Shown: positions 1 to 8,537, counted from the stretch's first letter. The stretch is 64,000 bases of DNA from Rhodosalinus halophilus (GCF_003298775.1 NZ_QNTQ01000016.1:38619-102618), one strand, 5' to 3'. Translations and numbers: made by a program. The notes: a model not told the origin generated them from the sequence alone.

Positions 1-314
1 TCGGCGCGCAGCGCGTCGAGCCGCGCGATCCGGCGTTCGACCTCGCCGAGCTGCCGCTGCGCGATCCGGTCCACTTCGGCGCAGGGCCGCTCCGGATCGT
101 CGGCGAGGCCGAGCAGATCGCGGATGGCGTCCAGGCCGAAGCCCAGTTCCCGCGCGTGCCGGATGAAGGCCAGCCGGTCGAGGTCCGACGGCGCGTAGCG
201 GCGCTGCCCGCCCGCGGTCCGGGCGGGCGCGGGCATCAGCCCGATCTGTTCGTAGTAGCGGATGGTCTGCACCTTGGTGCCGGTGTCGCGCGCCAGTGCG
301 CCGATCGTCAGCAT
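1..314 (-). CDS. MerR family transcriptional regulator (partial, C-terminus beyond window)
   Basis: The visible 104 residues are the N-terminal winged-helix domain of a MerR regulator (TIGALARDTGTKVQTIRYYE, then GGQRRY) followed by the start of the dimerisation helix (residues about 80-104). Cys78, just before that helix, is where metal-sensing MerR proteins such as ZntR, CadR and CueR place a ligand cysteine. The C-terminal metal loop lies outside the window. It is divergent from a metal-efflux-type permease and the DNA between them holds MerR-type dyads, so it probably senses a metal and activates the permease. Family is secure; the ligand is inferred. Confidence 0.88.
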   Translation of the reverse strand, partial: MLTIGALARDTGTKVQTIRYYEQIGLMPAPARTAGGQRRYAPSDLDRLAFIRHARELGFGLDAIRDLLGLADDPERPCAEVDRIAQRQLGEVERRIARLDALRA

Positions 315-341
315 CGCGCTGCTCCCTGCTCTCTTCACGAA

Positions 342-350
342 CTGTAGGTT
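342..350. promoter_or_regulatory. Half-site CTGTAGGTT upstream of merR
   Basis: This is the reverse complement of AACCTACAG, the left arm of the dyad at 429-445. It sits about 28 bp before the MerR start codon and may allow the regulator to act on its own promoter. Nine bases is a short match. Confidence 0.4.
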
Positions 351-423
351 CGGGCCGGGCCGCCGGCAAGGCGAGCCGGGGGCGCGCGCGGGACCACGCC
401 GCGACGCGAGCGTCCTGCGCCTC

Positions 424-454
424 TTGAACCTACAGCGGCTAGAGGATGCATATC
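424..454 (+). promoter_or_regulatory. MerR-type promoter of the permease gene
   Basis: A -35 hexamer TTGAAC (424-429) and a possible -10 CATATC (449-454) are separated by 19 bp, the over-long spacer that MerR activators correct by twisting DNA. The spacer holds an imperfect dyad, CCTACAG-CGG-CTAGAGG (429-445), of the CadR/ZntR kind. Transcription would begin near 461, so an upstream in-frame ATG at 446 would not be transcribed. Confidence 0.6.
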
Positions 455-460
455 CGCCGC

Positions 461-1624
461 ATGACCGACGACCGAACCCTGTCCCGGCGCGCCCCCATGC
501 CCAGCAGGCCCCCGTGCTGTGGCGGCGATTTCGTCCTTCCGGACGCGGCTCCGCCGCACGTCGAGGACGCGGCATGCTGCGGTGGCGACGCTTCGGCGGG
601 TGGGGGGCGGCGGCGCTTCGACTGGCTGCTCTGGGGATCGGCGCTCGCGATCCTGCTGGCCTATCCCGCCTCCTTCGCCATCGGCCAGGATACGCCCTTC
701 GGGCTGGGGCACTTCGCCCATGGCGTGCGCGAGATGATGAACGCGATGTGGTGGGGCATCCTGGTGGGCATGCTCGCTGTCGGACTGATCGACCGGGTGC
801 CGCGGGCCTTCGTCATCGGCGTCATCGGCCGCGACCAGGGCGCGAAGAGCCTCCTGCGCGCCGTGCTGGCGGGCGTTCTGCTCGATCTGTGCAATCACGG
901 CGTGCTGATGGTGGGCGCCAAGCTCTACGAGCGGGGCGCGAGCCTGGGCCAGGTCTTCGCCTTCCTGATCGCGAGTCCCTGGAACTCGCTTTCCCTCACC
1001 ATCATCATCGGCGCGCTGATGGGCTGGGGATGGATGGTCGTCTTCCTCGTCGCATCGCTGGTCATGGCGCTGCTGACCGGCCTCGTGGTCGAGGCGCTGG
1101 AGCGCAGCGGCCGGGTGAGGCCCAATCCGAACCGCGTGGACCTGCCCGCCGGTTTCGACCTCTGGCGCGAGGCGAAGGCGGGGCTCGCGGCGCAACGCTA
1201 CGACCTTGCGTTCTTCGGCGACGTGGCCCGCCGCGCCGTCACGGCCAGCCGGATGATCCTGCGCTGGCTGCTCTTCGGGGTCGTCCTGGCGGCGCTCATT
1301 CAGGCGACGGTGCCAGCGGAGGTGTTCCGGACATGGTTCGGTCCGACGCTCATGGGCCTCGCCGCGACGCTGGCGGCGGCCACGATCATCGAGGTCTGCT
1401 CGGAGGGGTCGGTGCCGATCGCCGCGGATCTGATGACGCGCGCAGCGGCGCCGGGAAACGCCTTCACCTTCCTCATGGCCGGGGTCGCCACAGACTATAC
1501 CGAAATCCTGATCCTGCGCGAGGCGACCGGCCGACTGCGCGCCGCGCTGCTGCTCCCGCTGCTCACGGTGCCGCAGGTCGTGGCCATCGGCTGGGCGCTG
1601 AACGTCACGGGACCGGCGGGCTGA
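461..1624 (+). CDS. Permease, DUF318/ArsP superfamily, probable metal efflux
   Basis: A protein of about 387 residues with eight or more hydrophobic segments in two blocks (roughly residues 55-215 and 265-385) joined by a hydrophilic loop, as in the ArsP/DUF318 permease superfamily. The N-terminus carries two CCGGD motifs (residues 19-23 and 39-43), candidate soft-metal sites; permeases of the SO_0444 Cu/Zn efflux family carry such motifs. The MerR neighbour and the MerR-type promoter support induction by a metal. ATG 461 is chosen because ATG 446 lies inside the promoter; ATG 497, still ahead of the first motif, is an alternative. Family is fairly secure and the metal is unknown. Confidence 0.8.
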   Translation: MTDDRTLSRRAPMPSRPPCCGGDFVLPDAAPPHVEDAACCGGDASAGGGRRRFDWLLWGSALAILLAYPASFAIGQDTPFGLGHFAHGVREMMNAMWWGILVGMLAVGLIDRVPRAFVIGVIGRDQGAKSLLRAVLAGVLLDLCNHGVLMVGAKLYERGASLGQVFAFLIASPWNSLSLTIIIGALMGWGWMVVFLVASLVMALLTGLVVEALERSGRVRPNPNRVDLPAGFDLWREAKAGLAAQRYDLAFFGDVARRAVTASRMILRWLLFGVVLAALIQATVPAEVFRTWFGPTLMGLAATLAAATIIEVCSEGSVPIAADLMTRAAAPGNAFTFLMAGVATDYTEILILREATGRLRAALLLPLLTVPQVVAIGWALNVTGPAG

Positions 1625-1645
1625 TCGCACCATCCGCGGCCGGGC

Positions 1646-2275
1646 TCAGCGGAGACTGCTCTCCAGTCCCCGGATGAGCGTGTCGAGGGCGAAGTCGAAG
1701 TCGGCGTCGGGATCGACCGCGCCGATCTCCTCGGCCAGTTCCGCCGTCACGGGACAGGCGCGGGCCGGCAGGCTGGCCTCGAAAGCCGCGCGCTCGGCCG
1801 CGTCGAAGGGCTCCATCCAGCCGCTGATCTCGTCCACGGCGAAGGCCTCGGCATAGGTCAGCAGCAGGCGCGCGGCCTGCACGGCGCGGCGCGGCGGGAA
1901 ACCCGCCCGCCGCAGGGTGGCGAGGACCGCCTCGCGCAGGCGGTGCTCGGCGGAGAGCCATTCGTCGTAGAGCTCGTAGGCGCGAAACGTCCCCGGATGG
2001 CGGCGCGCGAGGTCGCGCAAGCCGTTGCACATATTGCGCAGATCCTCGCGCCAGTCCTTGCCCGGAGGCGGCACCGGACATTCCGCCATCATCGTCTCGA
2101 GGACCTCGTGCAGCAAGGCGCGCCGATTGGCGAAATGATGATAGAGCGCCATGGGATCGACGCCGAGATCGGCGGCGAGCTTGCGCATGCTGAAGCCCCT
2201 CTCGCCCTCTCGGTCGAGAATCTCCATCGCAGCCCGGACGATCGTTTCACGCGACAGCTTGGCCGGTCTCGGCAC
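1646..2275 (-). CDS. TetR family transcriptional regulator
   Basis: 209 residues. The N-terminal helix-turn-helix (about residues 10-55, FSMRKLAADLGVDPMALYHHF) is typical TetR with the YHHF recognition helix, followed by an all-helical ligand domain. It ends 19 bp from the convergent permease and is divergent from a flavin amine oxidase at 2364. A perfect 6+6 palindrome lies in the spacer of the oxidase promoter, so it is probably the local repressor of that gene and of itself. The ligand is unknown. Confidence 0.88.
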   Translation of the reverse strand: MPRPAKLSRETIVRAAMEILDREGERGFSMRKLAADLGVDPMALYHHFANRRALLHEVLETMMAECPVPPPGKDWREDLRNMCNGLRDLARRHPGTFRAYELYDEWLSAEHRLREAVLATLRRAGFPPRRAVQAARLLLTYAEAFAVDEISGWMEPFDAAERAAFEASLPARACPVTAELAEEIGAVDPDADFDFALDTLIRGLESSLR

Positions 2276-2294
2276 GGCCGGTCTCCCTTTTTCG

Positions 2295-2323
2295 TTGACT
2301 AACTCTACAGCGTAGAGCTACTT
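2295..2323 (+). promoter_or_regulatory. Promoter with embedded TetR-type operator
   Basis: A -35 TTGACT (2295-2300) and a weak -10 CTACTT (2318-2323) flank a 17-bp spacer. The spacer contains the perfect inverted repeat CTCTAC-AGC-GTAGAG (2303-2317). A TetR dimer bound there would block polymerase at the amine oxidase promoter and would also cover the upstream region of the divergent tetR. Confidence 0.65.
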
Positions 2324-2363
2324 TACGTTCCGATCTTGCCGCGCAGGTTAGGAGTATCCCGGC

Positions 2364-3701
2364 ATGACGTCACGCGACCACGGACTCACGCGCCGCGGCT
2401 TCGTCTCGATTTCGGGCGCAGCGACGCTCCTGCCCTCGGCTGCGGCGGCGAGCCAGGACTTTCCCGCCAACCCCGACGTGGTGATCGTGGGCGCCGGCGC
2501 CGCGGGCATCGCCGCGGCCCATGTGCTGCGCACCGCGGGACTCAGCCATGTCCACCTCGAGGCCGGCCGATACGTCGGCGGGCGCGCGCGCACCGAGACC
2601 GAGAGCTTCGGCGTGCCGCACGACCTGGGCGCGCACTGGGTGCAGAACGGGCGGCGCAACCCCTATTTCGCGCGCGCCGAGGCGAGCGGACACCGCTTCT
2701 ACCGCGCGCCGGAGGCGTTCCGCATCTTCACCGACGACCGCCCCGCGAGCCCGGCCGAAACCGCCGAACTCTGGGACGCCTGGGACGCGGTGGAGGGTGC
2801 GATCGGCAAGGCCGGACGGCGGGGCCGCGACATCGCACCGGCCGGGGTCGTTCCCTCGACCGGCACCTGGACGCGCACCGCCTGGTTCGGCATCGGCCCC
2901 TGGGAGATGGGCAAGGACATGGACGCCTTCTCCTGCGCGGACTGGTGGAACTCGGCCGACAGCACCGATTACTACCATGCTGCCGGGTACGGCACGCTGG
3001 TGGCAACCCATGCCGCCGGCCTGCCGATCGCGCGGAACACGCCAGCCACGCGCATCCGCTGGGGCGGGCCGGGCGTGGAGGTCGAGACGCCACGCGGCAT
3101 GATCCGGGCGCGCGCGGTCATCGTCACCGTCTCGACGGGGGTGCTGGCGGCGGGCGGCATCGCCTTCGACCCCGCCCTTCCCGAGCCGAAGCAGGCGTCG
3201 TTCCACGAGATCGCGATGGGCGACTACAACCACATCACCCTGCGCTTCGCCGAAGACATCTTCGGTATGGGCGAGGACGGATACCTGCTGCATCAGGTGG
3301 ACGCGAGCGACGAGGCCTTCGGCGCGCTGACGAATGCCAGCGGCACGGGGCTGGCCTATTGCGACGTGGGGGGCCGCTTCGCGCGCGACCTCGAGCAGGC
3401 CGGCCCGGACGCCGCGATCGACTTCGTCCTGGGCAAGCTGCGCGGGATGATCGGGTCAGACGTGGACCGCCATTACATGGGCGGCGCCGTCACGGCCTGG
3501 AGCAGCGACCCCCTGGTGCGGGGCTGCTACGCCTCGGCCCGGCCGGGCGGTTACCCGATGCGCGAGGTGCTGCGCGCGCCGGTCGCCGACCGGATCTTCT
3601 TCGCCGGCGAGGCCTGCCACGAGGATCTCTGGGCGACGGTCGGCGGCGCCGACATCTCGGGGACCGAGACGGCCCGCGCGGTGGTGCGCCTTCTGGCCTG
3701 A
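2364..3701 (+). CDS. Tat-exported FAD-dependent amine oxidase
   Basis: 445 residues. A twin-arginine signal (TRRGFVSISG, residues 9-18, then an Ala-rich h-region) precedes a Rossmann FAD motif VIVGAGAAG (40-48). The C-terminal FFAGEACHEDLWATVGGAD segment is the FAD-closing motif of flavin monoamine oxidases. The enzyme should oxidise a primary or secondary amine to imine or aldehyde in the periplasm. ATG 2364 follows an AGGAG-like site at 2350-2354. It is a single gene under a TetR-controlled promoter and ends convergently 13 bp from the FAD/GcvT dehydrogenase. Family is secure, substrate unknown. Confidence 0.85.
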   Translation: MTSRDHGLTRRGFVSISGAATLLPSAAAASQDFPANPDVVIVGAGAAGIAAAHVLRTAGLSHVHLEAGRYVGGRARTETESFGVPHDLGAHWVQNGRRNPYFARAEASGHRFYRAPEAFRIFTDDRPASPAETAELWDAWDAVEGAIGKAGRRGRDIAPAGVVPSTGTWTRTAWFGIGPWEMGKDMDAFSCADWWNSADSTDYYHAAGYGTLVATHAAGLPIARNTPATRIRWGGPGVEVETPRGMIRARAVIVTVSTGVLAAGGIAFDPALPEPKQASFHEIAMGDYNHITLRFAEDIFGMGEDGYLLHQVDASDEAFGALTNASGTGLAYCDVGGRFARDLEQAGPDAAIDFVLGKLRGMIGSDVDRHYMGGAVTAWSSDPLVRGCYASARPGGYPMREVLRAPVADRIFFAGEACHEDLWATVGGADISGTETARAVVRLLA

Positions 3702-3714
3702 CCCGCGCGCGCGA

Positions 3715-6171
3715 TCAGCACTTCACGCGCGCCATCTGCGGGTCGAGCATCGGCCGCAGCGCGGCGCGGGCCGGCACCCGCTCGCCCGCGACGTCCACCT
3801 CCCACGGGCCGGCCTCGACGATCTCGGGCGTCACGGGGCGGTCGAGTTCGACGAAGCCGATCCCCACCGCGCCGCCCAGCGTGTGGCCGTAGCCCCCCAC
3901 TTGAAGGTGGCCGACCGCCGCGCCGTCGAGATAGACGACCTCGTTGCCGTAGAGCAGCGGCTCGGGATCCTCGAGCAGAAATTGCAGCATCCGGGTCTTC
4001 GGCACGCCTCGCGCCTTGATCGCGGCGAGCGCGTCGCGCCCGATGAAGCCGCCCGGCTTGTCGAGCTTCACCGCGAATCCCAGGCCCGCCTCGATCGGGT
4101 TGTCGGTGTTGTCCACGTCGATGCCGAAGTCGCGGTAGGCCTTTTCCAGGCGCAGCGAGTTCAGCGTCTGCATGCCGGCGTTCCGGACGCCGAGGTCGCG
4201 GCCGGCCTTCATCAGCAGGTCATAGACCTGCACGGCCGCTGTCGCGGGCACGTGCAGCTCCCAGCCCAGCTCGCCCACGAAGGTCACGCGGAAGGCGAGA
4301 AGGCTCCAGTAACCGACGTCGATCTCGCGCGCGGTCATGAAGGGGAACCCCTCGTGGCCGAGGTCCGCGGTGCTCACCCTCTGCATCAGCGCCCGCGCCT
4401 TCGGACCGTGAACGTTGATCTGCGTGATGCCGGCGGTGATGTCGGTGATGGTGACGCATTCGCCCGCGCCGATATGGCGGCGCATCCGCATCTCGGTGTG
4501 GCCGTGCGAGTTCTCGCCCACCACGACGAGAAAGCGTGTCTCCGACAGCCGGGTGACAGTCAGGTCGGCCTCGAAGCCGCCGGCCTCGTTCGCCCAGGCG
4601 GTATAGACGACGCGGCCGGGCGCCACATCCACCTCGTTGCAGCTCAGCCGCGAGAGCAGCGCGCAGGCGTCCGGCCCCTCGACCGAGAACTTGGACATGC
4701 TCGACATGTCCATCACGATCACGCCCTCGCGCGCCGCGCGGTGTTCCTCGGCGTGCCAGTCCCACCAGTTCTGGCGGAACCAGCTCAGCCTTTCGATCCT
4801 CGCCTCCTCCGGCGTGGGCGCGAACCAGTCGGGCTGTTCCCAGCCGTTGCCCTCGGTGAAATACGCGCCAGCGGCCTTCAGCCGGTCGTAGAGCACCGAG
4901 CGCTTGAGGTTGCGCGCGGTTTTCGGCGCCTCGTTGTGGTAGTGCTGGCCGAACATCTTGCCCAGCAGTTCCGTCGTCCGGTCGCGGCGGAAGGCCGGCG
5001 TGGCGTGATGCTTCGTGAAGCGGTTCACGTTGATGCCCGTCACGTCGATGGGCGGAAGCCCGTCCACGATCCAGTGGGCGAGCACCCGGCCCGTCCCTGC
5101 CCCGTTCAGGATACCCAGCGAGTTCATCCCGCAGGCCACCCAGCAGTTGCGCAGCTCGGGCGTCTCGCCCACCAGCGGCGCGTTGTCCGGCGTGAAGCTC
5201 TCCGGCCCGCAGAAGAGCTTGCGCACGCCCACGTCCATGGCCTGCGGCACGCGGCTGTAGGCGAGCTCCAGCCAGGGGCCCACCCGGTCCCAGTCGGGCT
5301 CGATCTCGCCGAAGGCGAAATCCTCGGGGATGCCCTCGAGCTTCCAGGGCGCGGCGCCGGGCTCGAAGAGGCCGAGCATCAGGCCGCCCACCTCCTCGCG
5401 GTAGTAGGTGTAGGTCTTGGGATCCTCCAGAACCGGCAGGTCGCGCGGCAGCCCCTCGATCTTGTCGGTGATGAGATAGTAGTGCTCGGCCGCCTGCAGC
5501 GGCAGGGTGATGCCGGCCCGCGCGCCCAGCTGCCGCGACCACATGCCGCCGCAGATCACCACATGCTCGGCGCGGATCTCCTCGCCCCCGGCGGTGCGCA
5601 CGCCCACGGCGCGGTCCCTTTCCGTGAGGATCTCCGCCACGGCGGTGTTCTCGAAGATCTTCGCGCCGCCCATGCGCGCGCCCCTGGCGAGCGACATGGT
5701 CACGTCCACCGGGTTCGCGCGGCCATCCTCGGCGATGTAGAATCCGGCCAGCACGTCGCGCACGTCGCCGATGGGAAAGAGCTCCTGCACCTCGCGCGGC
5801 GAGACCTCGTGCATCTCGATCCCGTGGCGCCGCATGAAGGGCGCGACCCGGCGCATCTCGTGCACCCGCTCCTCGTTGCTGGCGACCTGAAGGTAGCCCA
5901 CGGCGCGGAAACCCGTGGGCACGCCCGTCTCCTCCTCGAGCCGGGCATAGAGGTCGCGGCCATGCGTGTAGATCTCGCATTCCGCCTCGGACTTCAGCAG
6001 GCCGGCGACGATCAGGCCCGCGGCATGCCAGGTCGTCCCCGAGGTGAGCTGATCGCGCTCCAGAACGACCACGTCCGCAACGCCGAGCTTCGTCAGGTGA
6101 TAGGCGGTGTTGCAGCCGATCGAGCCGCCCCCCACGATGACCACTTGCGCGTGCGATGGCAGCCTCGGCAT
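3715..6171 (-). CDS. FAD-dependent dehydrogenase with GcvT domain (dimethylglycine/sarcosine dehydrogenase type), copy 1
   Basis: 818 residues. The N-terminal DAO fold has VIVGGGSIG (11-19) and SGTTWHAAG (44-52); His49 is the expected covalent-FAD histidine of dimethylglycine dehydrogenase. From about residue 430 to the end it carries a GcvT/aminomethyltransferase domain (NVHGPKAR, LRLEKAYRDFG), which in this family passes formaldehyde-level carbon to tetrahydrofolate. It should oxidatively demethylate an N-methyl amino compound. It is transcribed away from an aldehyde dehydrogenase, with BetI-type site A between them. Copy 2 at 23138 shares the same architecture. The exact substrate (dimethylglycine, sarcosine, N-methylproline or other) is not determined. 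Confidence 0.88.
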   Translation of the reverse strand: MPRLPSHAQVVIVGGGSIGCNTAYHLTKLGVADVVVLERDQLTSGTTWHAAGLIVAGLLKSEAECEIYTHGRDLYARLEEETGVPTGFRAVGYLQVASNEERVHEMRRVAPFMRRHGIEMHEVSPREVQELFPIGDVRDVLAGFYIAEDGRANPVDVTMSLARGARMGGAKIFENTAVAEILTERDRAVGVRTAGGEEIRAEHVVICGGMWSRQLGARAGITLPLQAAEHYYLITDKIEGLPRDLPVLEDPKTYTYYREEVGGLMLGLFEPGAAPWKLEGIPEDFAFGEIEPDWDRVGPWLELAYSRVPQAMDVGVRKLFCGPESFTPDNAPLVGETPELRNCWVACGMNSLGILNGAGTGRVLAHWIVDGLPPIDVTGINVNRFTKHHATPAFRRDRTTELLGKMFGQHYHNEAPKTARNLKRSVLYDRLKAAGAYFTEGNGWEQPDWFAPTPEEARIERLSWFRQNWWDWHAEEHRAAREGVIVMDMSSMSKFSVEGPDACALLSRLSCNEVDVAPGRVVYTAWANEAGGFEADLTVTRLSETRFLVVVGENSHGHTEMRMRRHIGAGECVTITDITAGITQINVHGPKARALMQRVSTADLGHEGFPFMTAREIDVGYWSLLAFRVTFVGELGWELHVPATAAVQVYDLLMKAGRDLGVRNAGMQTLNSLRLEKAYRDFGIDVDNTDNPIEAGLGFAVKLDKPGGFIGRDALAAIKARGVPKTRMLQFLLEDPEPLLYGNEVVYLDGAAVGHLQVGGYGHTLGGAVGIGFVELDRPVTPEIVEAGPWEVDVAGERVPARAALRPMLDPQMARVKC

Positions 6172-6243
6172 TCCCCGTCCCTCCTGTGCCTCTCCCGTGT
6201 CCCCGAAGCATTGCGCCCCGGCATCGACGCGTGCAAGGAGATT

Positions 6244-6263
6244 TTGAATGAACGCTCAATCAA
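6244..6263. promoter_or_regulatory. BetI-type operator, site A
   Basis: TTGAATGAACGCTCAATCAA is a 20-bp imperfect palindrome (two asymmetric positions per half) between the divergent dehydrogenase (6171) and aldehyde dehydrogenase (6381). The same motif in the same register occurs at 15442 and 16377. It resembles the TTGATTGAACGTTCAATCAA consensus known for BetI. Confidence 0.75.
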
Positions 6264-6380
6264 TGGCGCGTAGCGCCACAGCAGCGCGCGATCTGCTGTC
6301 GGAGCCGCGCCGCATCTGGCAGCATGATGGAAGACCGACGCCCGACCGGGCCGCACGGCAGTGAGTGGAGGAAAGCCAGG

Positions 6381-7808
6381 ATGAACACCGATCGCTTCTA
6401 CATCGACGGCGCGTGGGTCGCGCCGCAGGGCACCGGGACGATGCCGATCATGGACCCGGCCGAGGATGCGCAGATCGGCACCGTCGCGCTCGGGACCGCG
6501 GCGGACGTCGATCGTGCCGCCGAGGCCGCCGTCGCCGCCTTCGAGGAGTTCGGGCGATGGCGCAAGGCCGACCGGATCGAACTGCTGCGCCGCATCCGCG
6601 CGGGAACCGAGGCGCGGCGCGAGGATCTCGCCCAGGCCATGACGCGCGAGATGGGCGCGCCGATCACCATGGCGCGCGAGGTTCAGGCCGAGGCCGGAAC
6701 CGGCCATGCCGACGGCTTCATCGAGGCGCTCGAGGCGCAGGAGGAGCGCTGGCGGCTGGCCAACGGCGACACGCTGGTGCGCGAGCCGATCGGTCCCGCG
6801 GGCCTCATCACGCCGTGGAACTGGCCGATCAACCAGATCGCGCTCAAGGTGCTGCCCGCCCTCGCCACCGGCTGCCCCTGCATCCTCAAGCCGTCGGAGC
6901 ACACGCCGCTTTCGGCAGCGATCTACGCCGAGATCCTGCATGAGGCCGGCGTGCCCGCCGGCGCCTTCGCGCTGATCCACGGCACGGGGCCCGAGGTGGG
7001 TGACGCGCTCGCGCGGCATCCGAAGCTGGCGATGGTGTCCTTCACGGGCTCCACGCGGGCGGGGATCTCTGTCACGAAGTCGGCTGCGGACACGGTGAAG
7101 CGGGTCACGCTGGAGCTGGGCGGCAAGTCGCCCAACCTCGTCTTCGCCGACTGCGGCGACGCGCTCGAACAGCGGGTGCGCGACTCGGTCGCCGAGTGCT
7201 TCCTCAACACGGGGCAGTCCTGCGACGCGCCCACGCGGCTCATCGTCGAGCGCGCCTGCTACGACGAGGTGGTGGAGATCGCCCGCGACGCGGCCGAGTC
7301 CACGGGCGTCGGCGACCCGAAGCAGGAGGGCGACCACATCGGCCCGCTTTTCGACAAGCTGCAGTGGGACCGCGTGCAGGCGATGATCGAGACGGGCATC
7401 GAGGAAGGCGCGCGGCTGGTCGCAGGCGGGCCGGGACGGCCCGCGGGGCTCAATCAGGGCTGGTATGCGCGGCCGACCGTCTTTGCCGACGTGTCCAACG
7501 ACATGCAGATCGCGCGGAAGGAGATCTTCGGCCCCGTCCTGTCGATCCTGCCCGCGGCGGACGAGGCCGAGGCCATCCGCATCGCCAACGACACCGAGTA
7601 TGGGCTGGCCGCCTACGTGCAGACCGGCGACGCGGCGCGCGCCGAGCGTGTTGCCGCGCGGCTGCGCGCGGGCGCGGTGCACGTCAACGGCGGCGGCATG
7701 GGCTGGGGCACGCCCTTCGGCGGCTACAAGGCCTCCGGCAACGGGCGCGAGGGCGGGCTCATGGGCCTGGAGGACTACCAGGAGGTCAAGAGCCTTCATT
7801 TCGGCTGA
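6381..7808 (+). CDS. NAD-dependent aldehyde dehydrogenase
   Basis: 475 residues, normal aldehyde dehydrogenase length. Visible are the PWNWP cofactor segment (about 145-149), FTGST (221-225), the general base Glu245 in LELGGKS and the catalytic Cys281 in NTGQSC. ATG 6381 is preceded by GGAAAG and matches the usual family N-terminus; an ATG 57 bp upstream lacks this. The 209-bp gap to the divergent dehydrogenase contains BetI-type site A, so both genes are probably derepressed together. It likely oxidises an aldehyde released during amine breakdown. Its end overlaps the 3' end of a convergent small gene by 23 bp. Confidence 0.88.
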   Translation: MNTDRFYIDGAWVAPQGTGTMPIMDPAEDAQIGTVALGTAADVDRAAEAAVAAFEEFGRWRKADRIELLRRIRAGTEARREDLAQAMTREMGAPITMAREVQAEAGTGHADGFIEALEAQEERWRLANGDTLVREPIGPAGLITPWNWPINQIALKVLPALATGCPCILKPSEHTPLSAAIYAEILHEAGVPAGAFALIHGTGPEVGDALARHPKLAMVSFTGSTRAGISVTKSAADTVKRVTLELGGKSPNLVFADCGDALEQRVRDSVAECFLNTGQSCDAPTRLIVERACYDEVVEIARDAAESTGVGDPKQEGDHIGPLFDKLQWDRVQAMIETGIEEGARLVAGGPGRPAGLNQGWYARPTVFADVSNDMQIARKEIFGPVLSILPAADEAEAIRIANDTEYGLAAYVQTGDAARAERVAARLRAGAVHVNGGGMGWGTPFGGYKASGNGREGGLMGLEDYQEVKSLHFG

Positions 7809-8031
7809 GCGGCGGCGCGACGGTGGATTCGGCGGGCGTCGCCGGCGTACTGCGGGCCTTCTGAAGGCGCTGCAACGCGCGGTGCCGGTTGTCGCAGGAG
7901 GCGCACGCGGCCGCGCGGGCCGCCGCGCCGTCGCGCAGGGGTCTCTCGTCCTCGGCGGCCCGGGCCGCCCCGGCGGCGAGGAGCGCGGCGAGGGCCGCCG
8001 CCACTGTCGGCATGATCGCGGCCGGCCTCAT
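7786..8031 (-). CDS. Small secreted protein with cytochrome-like CxxC motif lacking the haem histidine
   Basis: 81 residues with an apparent signal peptide (MRPAAIMPTVAAALAALLAAGAARA cleaved near residue 25, shown only to indicate extent: residues 1-25). The mature part has AAACASCDNRH (about 46-56), which looks like the AAxCxxCH haem site of class I cytochromes c with the His replaced by Asp. The ATG overlaps the stop of the preceding gene as ATGA, making it the last gene of the minus-strand operon. It may be a decayed or shortened cytochrome or a novel electron-transfer accessory. No function is assigned. Confidence 0.6.
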   Translation of the reverse strand: MRPAAIMPTVAAALAALLAAGAARAAEDERPLRDGAAARAAACASCDNRHRALQRLQKARSTPATPAESTVAPPLSRNEGS

Positions 8032-8537
8032 GGCTCCGCGTCGCCTCCGGCGTCGTCCACAAGGGCCGCGCTGTCCGAAAGGAAGGCGCGCAGCGGCGCC
8101 GTCGCGTCGGGCCTGCCGGCGCGGGCGCGCCGCGCGAAGTCGAGCGCCGCGACCTCGTGGGCCGTCATGACCTCGAGCCGTGGACGATCCTCGCGCGGCG
8201 CGTGGGCCTCCAGCGCACGGAACGCCGCGATGAAGCCCCCATAGGTTTCCAGCATCTCGGCCAGAAGCGCCTGCCAGTCGCCGCCCTGCGCCCGGGCCTG
8301 GTCCCGACCGATCCGCGCGAGGGTCGCCGCGGCCCGCGGCGTCAGGCCATGCCGGGCGAGCAGCGGCGCCGTCACCACGGCCGTGCGCCGTTCCACCTCG
8401 GCCAGCAGGCCAAGGGCGGTGCGGCGCGCGCCTTCGGGCTGCATCGCCGCGAGCGCCGCGAAATAGGCGACGCCCGTCACCTCCTCCTCGTGGAAGAGCG
8501 TGAGCCGCTCTGTGTAGCTTCGGTCGGGAGTCGTCAT
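8028..8537 (-). CDS. Uncharacterised helical protein, possibly ferritin-like
   Basis: 169 residues, predicted almost entirely helical. FHEEEVTGVAYFAALA (15-30), an ExE pair near 47-49 and AHEVAALDFARR (about 125-136) give Glu and His spacing reminiscent of ferritin-like or rubrerythrin four-helix carboxylate clusters, but I see no clean paired ExxH motif. It is joined by ATGA overlaps to the TMADH-like flavoprotein upstream and to the small secreted protein downstream, so an accessory role in demethylation, such as electron or C1 handling, is plausible. No secure family. Confidence 0.7.
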   Translation of the reverse strand: MTTPDRSYTERLTLFHEEEVTGVAYFAALAAMQPEGARRTALGLLAEVERRTAVVTAPLLARHGLTPRAAATLARIGRDQARAQGGDWQALLAEMLETYGGFIAAFRALEAHAPREDRPRLEVMTAHEVAALDFARRARAGRPDATAPLRAFLSDSAALVDDAGGDAEP

